This document shows, in pieces, positions 8,158 to 16,595 of a stretch of DNA of 64,000 nucleotides (position 1 is the first letter of the stretch; every line of letters starts with the position of its first letter). The notes beneath the pieces were generated by a model. It had not been told where the DNA came from, ran no database searches, and saw only the letters and a list, made by a program, of their open reading frames with translations. The DNA lies in the NCBI GenBank assembly GCA_036924835.1, contig JBAGRR010000001.1, positions 5,930,410 through 5,994,409 on the forward strand, read 5' to 3'. Source of the stretch: Nitrobacteraceae bacterium AZCC 1564. Its GTDB lineage: Bacteria; Pseudomonadota; Alphaproteobacteria; Rhizobiales; Xanthobacteraceae. Position numbers and translations under genes: made by a program.

Positions 8158-8322
8158 TGGTCCGATTCTAACGTTCGCATCCCGTCTCGGTGGGCACCTT
8201 TGCGAACGTTAGAATCGAAGGACCACTAGCAAATATAAGATTGTAGTGGAGCTTTTGGATTTGACGTTCGCATCACGAATTCGCGGCAAGCAGGGTAGCG
8301 AACGTCAAATCCGCTCCACTAG
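8154..8322. repeat. Two-hairpin CTAG-bounded composite element, copy 3
   Basis: Hairpin A 8154-8229, linker CAAATATAAGATT, hairpin B 8243-8322 (its left edge is GTAG rather than CTAG). Compared with copies 1 and 2, ACATTTGC/GCAAATGT has become ACGTTCGC/GCGAACGT in A. In B the change is GACATTCGC to GACGTTCGC and GAGT to GAGC, again matched on the opposite arm. The left CTAG carries the stop codon of the DMT transporter gene. Confidence 0.92.
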
Positions 8323-8377
8323 TCCGGGCACGGCGTTGCACGCGCTTGCCGACGAGATGATTGCCTTTAAGCGCGCA

Positions 8378-9796
8378 TTAGACGAACGACAGTTCTTCCG
8401 CCGATTCCAGAATGCGCCGAAGTTGGGTGAGGGCGCGCCTCAGATCGTTGTCGGTCTTCGGATGGCCCAGACAAATACGCACACCCAGGGTGCCGCGATC
8501 GACCTGCTGTAGAGCTCCTGGAGGCGCCAGTGTGATACCCGCCTGCGCCGCTTGCGCGACAAGGGCGATCAAGGTGCGTCCGGCAGGGATCGGCAGCCAG
8601 CGATGGAAGCCGGGCGTATCCGAGACAATGGGAAGCCAATTGCCGAGCACTTCATCGGCAATCGCGTTGCGGCGCACGGCCTCCGCGCGCTTGAGCTGAA
8701 CCTGGCGCAGCAAGTCGCCGCTGTGAATGAGGCGGACCACCACTTCGGCCATGATGGGAGAAGCCATCCAGCCGGTGGCGCGAATGGCATTGATACAGCG
8801 ATCGCGGAATTGATCCGGTGCAATCATAGCGGCAATGCGCAGACCCGGGGCCAGGCACTTGGCGAAGCTGGTGACGTAAAAACTCCGCTCGGGCACCATG
8901 GATGAAATCGGCTTGGGCGGCGTTGTGAATAAGAACGCGTAAGCGTCGTCCTCCAGCAGGAAGCCGTTATGCTTGCGAATGATGTTCGCGATGTCCTGAC
9001 GGCGCTCGTTGGGCATCACCGTGCCTGTCGGCGTCTGCAGGGTGGGCGTGACAAACAACGCCCGCGCGCCGGTTTCCGAAAATGCGCGGTCCAACGCATC
9101 CGGCAAAAGGCCGTGCCTGTCGCCCGCGACGCCGTGCAATTGATAGCCGTTCATCGCGGAAAGCGCGATCATCCCCGAATAGCTGAAGCGTTCGGTCAGC
9201 ACCGTTTCTTTCGGTGCAGCCACCATGTTCAGCGCGATAGAGAGAGCATGCTGGCCGCCGTGCGTAATGAACAGATGATCCACGTCAGTGGTGATGCCAA
9301 GCTGGGCGAGCCATTCGGCCATCACGCTGCGATGATAGGGAAGTCCTTGATGGGGCAGATAGCCGAGCAGTGGCTTCAATGCGCCATCGGCGACGACTTC
9401 TTCCAGAACGGAAGCGATCAGTTCGTCTTCGCCGGTCGATGGTGGCACGTTCAGGGCGAGATTGACGGTCGTTGCCGCAGGGCCGCCATTTGCGTTTTGT
9501 GCGTGATGGCGCCGCCGCTGCACGAATGTCCCGCGCCCGACTTCTCCTGAAATGAGGCCGCGCGCTTCAGCTTCTGCATAGGCACGCGAAATGGTCCCGA
9601 CACTCAGTCCGAGCTGCGCCGCCATGTCTCGTTGCGGCAAAAGACGCGTGCCCGGCTTCAGCGCGCCGGATTCGATATCGCTCTCGAGCGATTGCACGAA
9701 CGCGAGGTAACGCGGCCCCCCGGTGTCGGAAAGAACCGGGATCCATTCAGGTGATGTGGTGTCTTGAGACACGGAAATATCCTCAAATCGGGTCAT
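8378..9796 (-). CDS. MocR-type transcriptional regulator (GntR winged helix fused to class I aminotransferase domain)
   Basis: About 472 residues. The N-terminal GntR winged helix spans roughly residues 25-90 (LLPQRDMAAQLGLSVGTISR). A fold-type I aminotransferase-like domain follows, with LLEDDAYAFLF and the PLP lysine in VTSFAKCLAPGLRIA. MocR proteins use PLP or a PLP adduct as effector and usually control adjacent metabolic genes. It is divergent from the NIPSNAP-molybdenum hydroxylase cluster and is the likely regulator of cluster A. Start uncertain: ATG 9796, or GTG 9772, which has GAGG eight bases upstream; TTG 9811 is less likely. Confidence 0.88.
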   Translation of the reverse strand: MTRFEDISVSQDTTSPEWIPVLSDTGGPRYLAFVQSLESDIESGALKPGTRLLPQRDMAAQLGLSVGTISRAYAEAEARGLISGEVGRGTFVQRRRHHAQNANGGPAATTVNLALNVPPSTGEDELIASVLEEVVADGALKPLLGYLPHQGLPYHRSVMAEWLAQLGITTDVDHLFITHGGQHALSIALNMVAAPKETVLTERFSYSGMIALSAMNGYQLHGVAGDRHGLLPDALDRAFSETGARALFVTPTLQTPTGTVMPNERRQDIANIIRKHNGFLLEDDAYAFLFTTPPKPISSMVPERSFYVTSFAKCLAPGLRIAAMIAPDQFRDRCINAIRATGWMASPIMAEVVVRLIHSGDLLRQVQLKRAEAVRRNAIADEVLGNWLPIVSDTPGFHRWLPIPAGRTLIALVAQAAQAGITLAPPGALQQVDRGTLGVRICLGHPKTDNDLRRALTQLRRILESAEELSFV

Positions 9797-9807
9797 CCTC
9801 GAATAGT

Positions 9808-9823
9808 ACAATTATGACATTGT
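9808..9823. promoter_or_regulatory. Candidate operator in the MocR / cluster A divergent region
   Basis: ACAAT-TATGAC-ATTGT, an inverted repeat immediately upstream of the MocR start, in the 216-bp AT-richer region between the divergent units. A TATAAT at 9941-9946 and a TTGACA at 9951-9956 lie nearer the NIPSNAP gene and may be promoter parts, but I could not pair them convincingly. Confidence 0.35.
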
Positions 9824-10012
9824 TGCAATCATTCGAAGCTTCTGGGCGGTAGAATGTGGAGAAAATATCGAAAATCGGTCCTATTCACTCAGATTCCACG
9901 AATTGCTGCGGTGCAATCAGAGATTTTTGCCTAATTGAACTATAATAAATTTGACAATGCTCCTGTCTTTGATTTTATCGCGCTCAAACGCTGAGCACTA
10001 AGGAGCCGTGCA

Positions 10013-10336
10013 TTGATCTACGAAATTCGCGTGTATGAAGCCGTTGAAGGCAAAGCCGAAGCGATGAGGGCCCGGTTCAAGACCGAGGTGGTTCCAAGGC
10101 TCCCGAAGCATGGAATTGAGCTGCTCGGCGTGTTCGAAGCGCCTGCTGAAGACGGCCGGCTGACTTATATGACCCGTTTCAAGTCCGAGGATGATCGGAC
10201 GAAGGCATGGGCAGCTTTCGGCGCTGATCCCGAATGGCGCACCATCAAGGCGGCAAGTGAAACAAACGGGCCACTGCTGAAGAACCAGAGTGTGTCGGTT
10301 CTGTCGCCCAAGGTCGCCGGATTGCTTCTCGGATAA
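10013..10336 (+). CDS. NIPSNAP-family protein
   Basis: A 107-residue ferredoxin-like alpha/beta barrel protein: MIYEIRVYEAVEGKAEAM at the N-terminus, then FKTEVVPRLPKHGIELLGVF and the central TYMTRFKSEDDRTKAWAAF match NIPSNAP. Stand-alone bacterial members are common in catabolic clusters; their biochemical role is not firmly known. The start is TTG 10013, chosen because AAGGAG lies 8 bases upstream and the nearby GTG frame stops at once. It is the first gene of the cluster A operon, 67 bp before the FAD subunit gene. Confidence 0.82.
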   Translation: MIYEIRVYEAVEGKAEAMRARFKTEVVPRLPKHGIELLGVFEAPAEDGRLTYMTRFKSEDDRTKAWAAFGADPEWRTIKAASETNGPLLKNQSVSVLSPKVAGLLLG

Positions 10337-10403
10337 TTCGTCTTCGTCTCAGGGTGGCGGGGGCCGCACTGGGATATGTGTCACACGTGAAAGGCAGAGC
10401 ACT

Positions 10404-11300
10404 ATGAAGCCAGCCCCTTTCGAATATGTCAGGCCGGAATCCATCGCAGAGGCCTGCACATTGCTCGCAGCCGATGAGGATGCGCGCATCATCGCGGGCG
10501 GACAGACCCTGATCCCGATGTTGGCGATGCGGCTCGCACGGCCGGCAAAGCTTGTCGATATCTATCGTTTGCCTGAACTGAACGGCATTCGAACCGAAGA
10601 CGGTTTTGTCGTCATCGGCGCGACAACGCGCCAGGTGCAGGTGGAGAACAGTGCGACGACGCGCAATGCGCTGCCGCTGCTAGCGAAAGCGTTGCCATGG
10701 GTCGGGCATCCGCCGACGCGCAACCGCGGCACGGTCGGAGGCTCGGTATCCAACGCCGACCCATCGGCGGAAATTCCGCTCGTTGCAGTCACGCTTGGTG
10801 GCGAGATCGAGATCACCAATCCCGATGGAGTTACCACGATGCCGGCCGATGACTTCTTCATCGGTCCGATGCTCACCGCGGTGATGCCGGGCGATTGCGT
10901 CAGCGCTGTCCGTTTTCCCGTGTGGTCGCACGCCAAAGTGGGGACTGGTTTCCACGAAGTCAGCGCGCGCAAGTCGGACTTCGCCTTTGTTGCTGCTGCG
11001 GCCCAGGTCGCGCTCGACGATGATGGACGCTGTCTTGACGTTGCGCTGGGCATCGGTGGCGTCGGCGATCGTGCGATCCGCCTCGATGTGTCCGGATTGA
11101 TTGGTGGCTCCCTCGACAAGGCATCGATCACTGATGCCGTCCGTGAGGCGACGAAAGTGCTTGAGCCAACAACGGACCTGCATGCATCGGCGGAATACCG
11201 TATGCGTGTTGCCAATGTTCTCGGAAGCCGTGCGCTTGAAGATGCAATTGCCGACGCCAAGTCGCCGGCAGCTCGGAGCGCTGCCGGAGTCGTGCAATGA
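10404..11300 (+). CDS. Molybdenum hydroxylase FAD-binding subunit (CoxM/CutM type)
   Basis: A 298-residue FAD subunit of a xanthine dehydrogenase-family enzyme. IIAGGQTLIPMLAMR and NRGTVGGSVSNADPSAEIPL are the two FAD-binding motifs of CoxM-like proteins. It passes electrons from the iron-sulfur subunit to an acceptor. I start at ATG 10404 (MKPAPFEYVRPESI); the frame is open further upstream but overlaps the NIPSNAP gene without homology. It overlaps the next gene by 4 bp (ATGA), so the M-S-L subunits are translationally coupled. Confidence 0.93.
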   Translation: MKPAPFEYVRPESIAEACTLLAADEDARIIAGGQTLIPMLAMRLARPAKLVDIYRLPELNGIRTEDGFVVIGATTRQVQVENSATTRNALPLLAKALPWVGHPPTRNRGTVGGSVSNADPSAEIPLVAVTLGGEIEITNPDGVTTMPADDFFIGPMLTAVMPGDCVSAVRFPVWSHAKVGTGFHEVSARKSDFAFVAAAAQVALDDDGRCLDVALGIGGVGDRAIRLDVSGLIGGSLDKASITDAVREATKVLEPTTDLHASAEYRMRVANVLGSRALEDAIADAKSPAARSAAGVVQ

Positions 11301-11896
11301 AAGTGAATCTTAAAGTGAATGGCCGTTCGCGGACGGTCGATGTCGAGCCGCGCAAGACCTTGCTCGATACTCTGCGGGAAGATCTCGCGCTTGTTGGCAG
11401 CCACGCGGGATGCGAGCACGGCGTTTGCGGTGCGTGCACCATTCTGCTCGATGGCGTGCCGGTACGCTCGTGTCTGATGTTTGCAGCTCAGTCCGATGGA
11501 TATGAGATCACAACCATCGAGGGGCTGGCGCCTGCACCGGGCGAGCTTGGGGTCATCCAGGACGCCTTCTGCGAAACCCATGGTCTGCAGTGCGGTTACT
11601 GCACGCCGGGCATGATCCTGACCGCTCACTCTCTGCTTGAGCGCGTGGAAAATCCGACGCGCGAGGACATTGTCGAAGCCATCTCAGGCAACATCTGCCG
11701 TTGCACCGGATATGGACAGATCGTGGAAGCGATCGAGTTCGCAGCCGATCGTCTACGCAAGGCCAACGCACCACGACACCTCAAGGGATCGCACGCCAAT
11801 GAGCCGGTAAAGGATCCCAACGCGAAGACCGATGCGCCTCAAGAAGGCATCCTTGAAGCCGCAGAAGCGGACACGCCCCATGGAGGACGCTCATGA
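11297..11896 (+). CDS. Molybdenum hydroxylase [2Fe-2S] subunit (CoxS/CutS type)
   Basis: A 199-residue electron-transfer subunit. The N-terminal plant-type ferredoxin domain has C39, C44, C47 and C59 (CEHGVCGAC then C). The second, four-helix [2Fe-2S] domain has C99, C102, C134 and C136 (CGYC, CRC). It links the molybdenum site to FAD. The tail after about residue 160, rich in Pro, Asp and Glu, is longer than in typical CoxS (about 160-170 aa). It overlaps both neighbours by 4 bp. Confidence 0.94.
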   Translation: MKVNLKVNGRSRTVDVEPRKTLLDTLREDLALVGSHAGCEHGVCGACTILLDGVPVRSCLMFAAQSDGYEITTIEGLAPAPGELGVIQDAFCETHGLQCGYCTPGMILTAHSLLERVENPTREDIVEAISGNICRCTGYGQIVEAIEFAADRLRKANAPRHLKGSHANEPVKDPNAKTDAPQEGILEAAEADTPHGGRS

Positions 11897-14286
11897 GCGG
11901 GGAACCGACAACACTGAAGTTCGTTTCGTCGAACCGGCGCGTCCGCGAAGACCGGCGCTTTGTTGCCGGCCATGGCCGTTATGTCGCGGACATCGCGCTC
12001 GACGAGTTGCTGCATGTGGCCTTGGTGCCGTCGCAGCATCCAGCCGCAAAGATCAAATCGATCGACACCAGTGCCGCGCTGAAAATGCCGGGCGTGGTCT
12101 ATGCGCTGACCGGTGAAGAGCTAGCCAAGGCTGTCGATCCTCTGATGAACGGCCTCGATACGCCGAAAGTGCGCCGCTATCCGCTGGCCGTTAATCAGGT
12201 GCGATATGCCGGTGAGTGGGTTGTGGCGGTGGTCGCTGAAACCCGCGCACAGGCTGAAGACGCTGCGGAAAAGGTGAAGATCGATTATGAACCGCTGCCG
12301 TACGTCATCGACGCGGAAGAGGCGATTACCGACGCGAGCCCCAAGGTTCATCCCGAGCACGGCACCAACGTGTTGCTCGACAAGCTGTTCGTCTGGGGCG
12401 AGGTCGACAAGCATTTCGCTGAAAGTCCGCGTCATCTGTCATTCCGGGTGGTCTGGGGCCGCAATTCGACCGTGCCGATTGAAACGTTCGGCGTGGTCGC
12501 GCAGTGGGATCCGTGGCGCGAGATGCTCGACGTCTGGGCATCGATCCAGATGCCGAAGTATCCGGATCAGATTTCCCGCGCACTTCGCATCCCGACCAAC
12601 AATGTCCGCGTGCATCAGGATGTCGACGTCGGTGGCAGCTACGGCGTCAAGCGCGGTATCAAGCACACCGTGCTGGCGTCGCATCTGGCGCGCATTATCG
12701 GTCGTCCGGTGCGGCTGATCGAGGACCGGCTCGAGAACATGCGGGCAGGGGATGCCCATGGTCCTGAGCGCATCTTCGACGTTGAGGTTGCATTCAACGA
12801 CGACGGCATCGTCAAGTCGATGAAAATGCGGGCACTGGACAACGTCGGCGGCTATGCCGGCCGTTCGCCGTTCCAGCTCGGCAAGCCGATCGGCGCCATC
12901 GTCGGCCCCTACAAGATCGAAAGCGTGCAGTATCGCGCGATGGCGACGATGTCGAACAAGGCGGCGCAAGAGGCGGTGCGCGGTTTCGGTCAGGCGCCGA
13001 CGAATTACGCAATCGAAACCGCGATCGATAAGGTGGCGGCTGCGGTTGGCCTCGACCGCCTCGAAGTTCGCCGCCGGAATTTCATCCGCAAGGAGGAATT
13101 CCCTTACCTGATCCCGAGCGGAACGCATTACGACAGCGGCGACTATCACACCGTCGTCGACAAGGTGTTGGCGAGCGCGGACTACGAGGCGCTGGTCAAG
13201 GAGCGTGATGAGCTGCGCGCGTCCGGCATGATGGCGGGTATCGGCATTGCGGCTTGTCTTGAGCCGAGCGGCGGTAACTCGTCGTTCGAGCCGTTGCTTA
13301 ACGAGAAGAACACGACCACCACGTGGATGGACTCCTGCCGCATCAACGTCGATGGCGTCGGGTTCGTTACTGTGACCATTCACACGACGTCGGCCGGTCA
13401 GGGCCATGAGACGCTCGCGGCAACCGTCGTTGGCGAAGTGCTCGAGATCGACCCTGACATGATCCGCGTTGTGCGTCCGGACTCACTGGCGAGCCTGCCG
13501 TCGAATACACCGGTTGGCAGCCGCATGGCGATCATGATGGGTGGTGCGTGCTATCACGCAGCCCTCAAGCTCAAGGCCAAGCTGACCAAGATTGGTGCAC
13601 ATCAGTTCGGTCTCGGCGAAAACGATGTCGAGTATGCCGGCGGTGCCGTCTCCGACCCCAAGTCGAAGAAATCGCTGTCCTGGGCTGAGCTGGTGAACAT
13701 CGGACACCGTCACTTCCATGCGCTGCCCGAGGGCATGGAGCCAGGTCTGGAGACGACGCATGTGATGCAGGTGCCGACCGGCACCAAGCTGCCGGAGAAC
13801 GGCCGCGTTCAGATGTATCCGTGCCATTCGTTCGAGTTTCACCTCGTTCTGCTGGCGTTCGACCCGCAGATCACGAAGCCTGAAATCCGGCGTTACCTCA
13901 TCGGCCATGACTGCGGCACGGTGATCAATCCGCACATCGTCAAGGGCATGACCCTCGGCGGTATCGCCCACGGCATCGGCGCGGCACTACTGGAAGAGTT
14001 CGCCTATGACAGCGAGGGCCAGCTCCTGACCCAGAGCTTCATGGACTACCTGCTACCGTCGTCGCACGAAGTCCCGCATGTCGAGATCGTGCACCACTGC
14101 ACACCGTCGCCGTTCACCGTCTTCGGTCAGAAAGGCTCCGGCGAGAGCGGCTATCTCGGCTCGCCTGCGGCGATTTCCGGCGCGATCAACGACGCAGTGT
14201 CGCCACTCAACATCTCGTTCTCGAAGCTTCCCATCCGTATCGCGGCGATCAGTGATGCCATCGCTGCGGCACAAGCGACTAAGTAA
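11893..14286 (+). CDS. Molybdenum hydroxylase large subunit, molybdopterin-binding (XDH/CoxL family)
   Basis: A 797-residue catalytic subunit. DRRFVAGHGRYVADI opens the a/b hammerhead domain; GGSYGVKRG and AVRGFGQAP bind the molybdopterin cofactor, and E751 in QKGSGESG is the conserved catalytic glutamate. The loop reads RGFG, as in xanthine dehydrogenase, not the CSFR of true CO dehydrogenase, so this is not a CO oxidiser. The enzyme should hydroxylate an N-heteroaromatic, aldehyde or related carbon using water. Neighbouring amidohydrolase, alpha/beta hydrolase and ABC importer genes suggest stepwise breakdown of an imported (hetero)aromatic acid; the substrate is inference only. Confidence 0.93.
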   Translation: MSGEPTTLKFVSSNRRVREDRRFVAGHGRYVADIALDELLHVALVPSQHPAAKIKSIDTSAALKMPGVVYALTGEELAKAVDPLMNGLDTPKVRRYPLAVNQVRYAGEWVVAVVAETRAQAEDAAEKVKIDYEPLPYVIDAEEAITDASPKVHPEHGTNVLLDKLFVWGEVDKHFAESPRHLSFRVVWGRNSTVPIETFGVVAQWDPWREMLDVWASIQMPKYPDQISRALRIPTNNVRVHQDVDVGGSYGVKRGIKHTVLASHLARIIGRPVRLIEDRLENMRAGDAHGPERIFDVEVAFNDDGIVKSMKMRALDNVGGYAGRSPFQLGKPIGAIVGPYKIESVQYRAMATMSNKAAQEAVRGFGQAPTNYAIETAIDKVAAAVGLDRLEVRRRNFIRKEEFPYLIPSGTHYDSGDYHTVVDKVLASADYEALVKERDELRASGMMAGIGIAACLEPSGGNSSFEPLLNEKNTTTTWMDSCRINVDGVGFVTVTIHTTSAGQGHETLAATVVGEVLEIDPDMIRVVRPDSLASLPSNTPVGSRMAIMMGGACYHAALKLKAKLTKIGAHQFGLGENDVEYAGGAVSDPKSKKSLSWAELVNIGHRHFHALPEGMEPGLETTHVMQVPTGTKLPENGRVQMYPCHSFEFHLVLLAFDPQITKPEIRRYLIGHDCGTVINPHIVKGMTLGGIAHGIGAALLEEFAYDSEGQLLTQSFMDYLLPSSHEVPHVEIVHHCTPSPFTVFGQKGSGESGYLGSPAAISGAINDAVSPLNISFSKLPIRIAAISDAIAAAQATK

Positions 14287-14295
14287 GGACTGAGA

Positions 14296-15273
14296 ATGAT
14301 CATCGATTGCCACGCCCACCTTGTGCCCCCCAGCCTGCTCGACGCGATCCGTGCAGAGAAGGCGAAGTTTCCGTCGATCCGCCTGATCGAGGAAGGCGGC
14401 AGCCTCGGCTTCTCGTTCGCTGGCAACAAGCCGACGCGGCCCGTGTCGAAGCCTCTCAGCGACATCGCTGGCCGTCTGCAGTGGATGGACACCAACAAGA
14501 TCGAAAAGCAGGTCGTCGGCGGCTGGCTCGATATGTTCGGCAACGAGATCCCTGCGGAAGAGGGCACCCGGTGGGCGCGGTTGATCAACACCCATCTCGC
14601 CCAGGCGGCGAAGGAGCAGCCTCGCTTCATCCCGCTGGCAACGGTGCCGCTGCAGGACGGCGCTCGCGCCGCCGAGGTGCTGCGTGAAGCGCACGGTCTC
14701 GGCTTCAAGGGCGTGATGATCGGAACGCAGCCGAAGGGCAAGGGCGGCGTGCTCGACGATCCGTCGCTCAATCCATTCTGGGAAGCCGCCAACGATCTGG
14801 GCTCGATCATCTTCATCCACCCCGTGTTCGAGAGCGGCGACGACCGCGTGCATGACTACGGTATGGCCAATGCTGTCGGCCGCATCACCGACACGCTGAT
14901 TGCGATGTCGCGCATGATCTATGCGGGTCACATCACACGCTATTCCAACATGAAGGTCGTTGCCGGTATCGGCGGCGCGGCGCTGCCTTACGTGATCGGC
15001 CGTCTGCGCCGCAACTATTCGCTCGACAAGGAGAAGCTCGGCGATCCGGATGCCGCGCTGGCGGCGATGTATTACGACACCATCGTGCAGGACACGCGCG
15101 CGCTGCGTTACCTCGCGGATGTGGTTGGCGCAGATCGCATCATGATGGGATCGGACATGCCATTCCCGATCGGCGATCTGGCTCCATTGAATATCGTCAA
15201 GGAAACCTCGTTCTCCGACAGCGAGCGCGCCTCCATTAATGGCGGCCTCGCGAAGAAACTGTTCGGTGTCTAA
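14296..15273 (+). CDS. Amidohydrolase-family protein (amidohydrolase 2, ACMSD-like decarboxylase/hydrolase)
   Basis: A 325-residue TIM-barrel metalloprotein of the Amidohydro_2 group, whose members decarboxylate or hydrolyse ring-derived acids (ACMSD, gamma-resorcylate decarboxylase). Visible metal ligands are H6 and H8 (DCHAHLVPP), H175 (IIFIHPVFES) and D287 (GSDMPFP). At the place where ACMSD carries its catalytic HGG histidine, this protein reads AGIGGAALPY, so Ile225 replaces His. The chemistry may therefore differ. It sits 9 bp after the molybdenum hydroxylase large subunit and 9 bp before the SRPBCC gene, with AAGGA before ATG 14296. Confidence 0.85.
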   Translation: MIIDCHAHLVPPSLLDAIRAEKAKFPSIRLIEEGGSLGFSFAGNKPTRPVSKPLSDIAGRLQWMDTNKIEKQVVGGWLDMFGNEIPAEEGTRWARLINTHLAQAAKEQPRFIPLATVPLQDGARAAEVLREAHGLGFKGVMIGTQPKGKGGVLDDPSLNPFWEAANDLGSIIFIHPVFESGDDRVHDYGMANAVGRITDTLIAMSRMIYAGHITRYSNMKVVAGIGGAALPYVIGRLRRNYSLDKEKLGDPDAALAAMYYDTIVQDTRALRYLADVVGADRIMMGSDMPFPIGDLAPLNIVKETSFSDSERASINGGLAKKLFGV

Positions 15274-15282
15274 GGAGGCAGC

Positions 15283-15750
15283 ATGAAACTCGAGATTGGC
15301 GGCAGCGAAACAGTTCCGGCACCGGTTGAAGCGCTTTGGGTGGCGCTGAACGATCCCGTTGTGCTGACCCGGTGCATCCCGGGCTGCAAGAGCATGACGG
15401 AAACCGCTCCGGATTCTTACAAAGTCGAGATGCAGCTCCGCGTGGCTGCGGTCGGCGGCTCGTTCGAAGGTGAAATCAGCCTTTCGGACAAGGACGCGCC
15501 GCAGGCCTGCAGCATCAAGGTATCAGGAGCGGGCACGCTCGGACACGGCAACGGCACGGCGCGCTTTGAGATCGAGCCCGATGGCGAGGGTTCGTCCAAG
15601 CTGATCTACAAGGGCACGGGTGAGATCGGCGGTCTGGTGGCCGGCGTTGGACAGCGAATTCTGTCCAGTGTGTCCAAGCATTTGATCGGCCGTTTCTTCG
15701 TTGCGCTTCGCAAGGAGTTCGAGGCGCCGGTGCACGGGGCTGCGGAGTAA
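15283..15750 (+). CDS. SRPBCC-family CoxG-like protein
   Basis: A 155-residue START-like fold protein of the CoxG group: VPAPVEALWVALNDPVVLTR at the N-terminus, CIPGCKSM, and the C-terminal LIGRFFVALRKEF helix. CoxG recruits CO dehydrogenase to the membrane in Oligotropha; homologues often lie beside molybdenum hydroxylases and may serve assembly or localisation. A strong AAGGAGG precedes ATG 15283. It is in one operon with the hydroxylase; the role here is inferred from context. Confidence 0.87.
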   Translation: MKLEIGGSETVPAPVEALWVALNDPVVLTRCIPGCKSMTETAPDSYKVEMQLRVAAVGGSFEGEISLSDKDAPQACSIKVSGAGTLGHGNGTARFEIEPDGEGSSKLIYKGTGEIGGLVAGVGQRILSSVSKHLIGRFFVALRKEFEAPVHGAAE

Positions 15751-15753
15751 CGC

Positions 15754-16575
15754 ATGGCAATGACGTCATCACGCATCGAACGAATTGAGGTCGAGCCGGG
15801 TGTGCGGCTGGCGGTGGAGGTTGCTCCGCCGTCCAGCAAACCTGTCGTGATGCTGAGCAGTTCGATCGGTGCCAGCATGACAATGTGGGACGAGCTCGTC
15901 GAACGGATGTCCGACAAAGTTCGGATCATCCGCTACGACACCCGTGGTCACGGGCAGTCGGACGTTCCCGCCGGACCTTATTCCATTGACCGGCTCGGTC
16001 AGGATGCAGAGGCCATTCTCGCGGCGCTTGATATCCAGAGCGCCGTGTTCTGCGGCTTGTCGCTTGGCGGTTTGACAGGGATGTGGCTTGGTGCCGCACG
16101 TTCAAAGCGCGTGGCCGGGTTGATCCTTGCCAACACTGCAGCCAATTTTCCTCCCGCAACAATGTGGCAGGAGCGAGCGGCTGCGGTGCGGACCAACGGC
16201 CTGCAATCACTCGTCGGCGCGACGCTCGATCGTTGGTTCACCAAGTCGTATCAGGCGAAGCATCCCGATCGTCTCGCGGAGTTGGGGAAGATGATCGGCG
16301 CAACGCCGGCGGAAGGCTATGCCGGATGTTGTGAAGTGTTGGCCGTGGCCGATCTCAGACCGCGTCTGGCCAATGTTGCATGCCCCGTTCGCGTGATCTG
16401 CGGACAGCATGATCCTTCAACGCCTCCGGCGCGCGGCGAGGAGATCGTCGCTTCGATCGCCGGTGCCGACATGGTGGTTCTTGATGCAGCTCACATTTCG
16501 GCGGTGGAAGCGCCGGACGCCTTTGCCGAGGCGGTGAGCCAGTTCCTATCCCGCACGTTAAGCGCGGCCACATGA
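15754..16575 (+). CDS. Alpha/beta hydrolase, 3-oxoadipate enol-lactonase-like
   Basis: A 273-residue soluble alpha/beta hydrolase. The nucleophile elbow is GLSLGG with Ser103; the acid is probably the Asp in CGQHDPSTP and the base the His in LDAAHISAVE. YDTRGHGQSD near residues 61-70 matches PcaD-type lactonases. In this operon it may open a lactone or cleave a C-C or ester bond after ring hydroxylation. It starts 3 bp after the SRPBCC stop; ATG 15754 and ATG 15760 are both possible starts. Confidence 0.85.
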   Translation: MAMTSSRIERIEVEPGVRLAVEVAPPSSKPVVMLSSSIGASMTMWDELVERMSDKVRIIRYDTRGHGQSDVPAGPYSIDRLGQDAEAILAALDIQSAVFCGLSLGGLTGMWLGAARSKRVAGLILANTAANFPPATMWQERAAAVRTNGLQSLVGATLDRWFTKSYQAKHPDRLAELGKMIGATPAEGYAGCCEVLAVADLRPRLANVACPVRVICGQHDPSTPPARGEEIVASIAGADMVVLDAAHISAVEAPDAFAEAVSQFLSRTLSAAT

Positions 16576-16595
16576 TCATCGGGAGGAGACGTACT

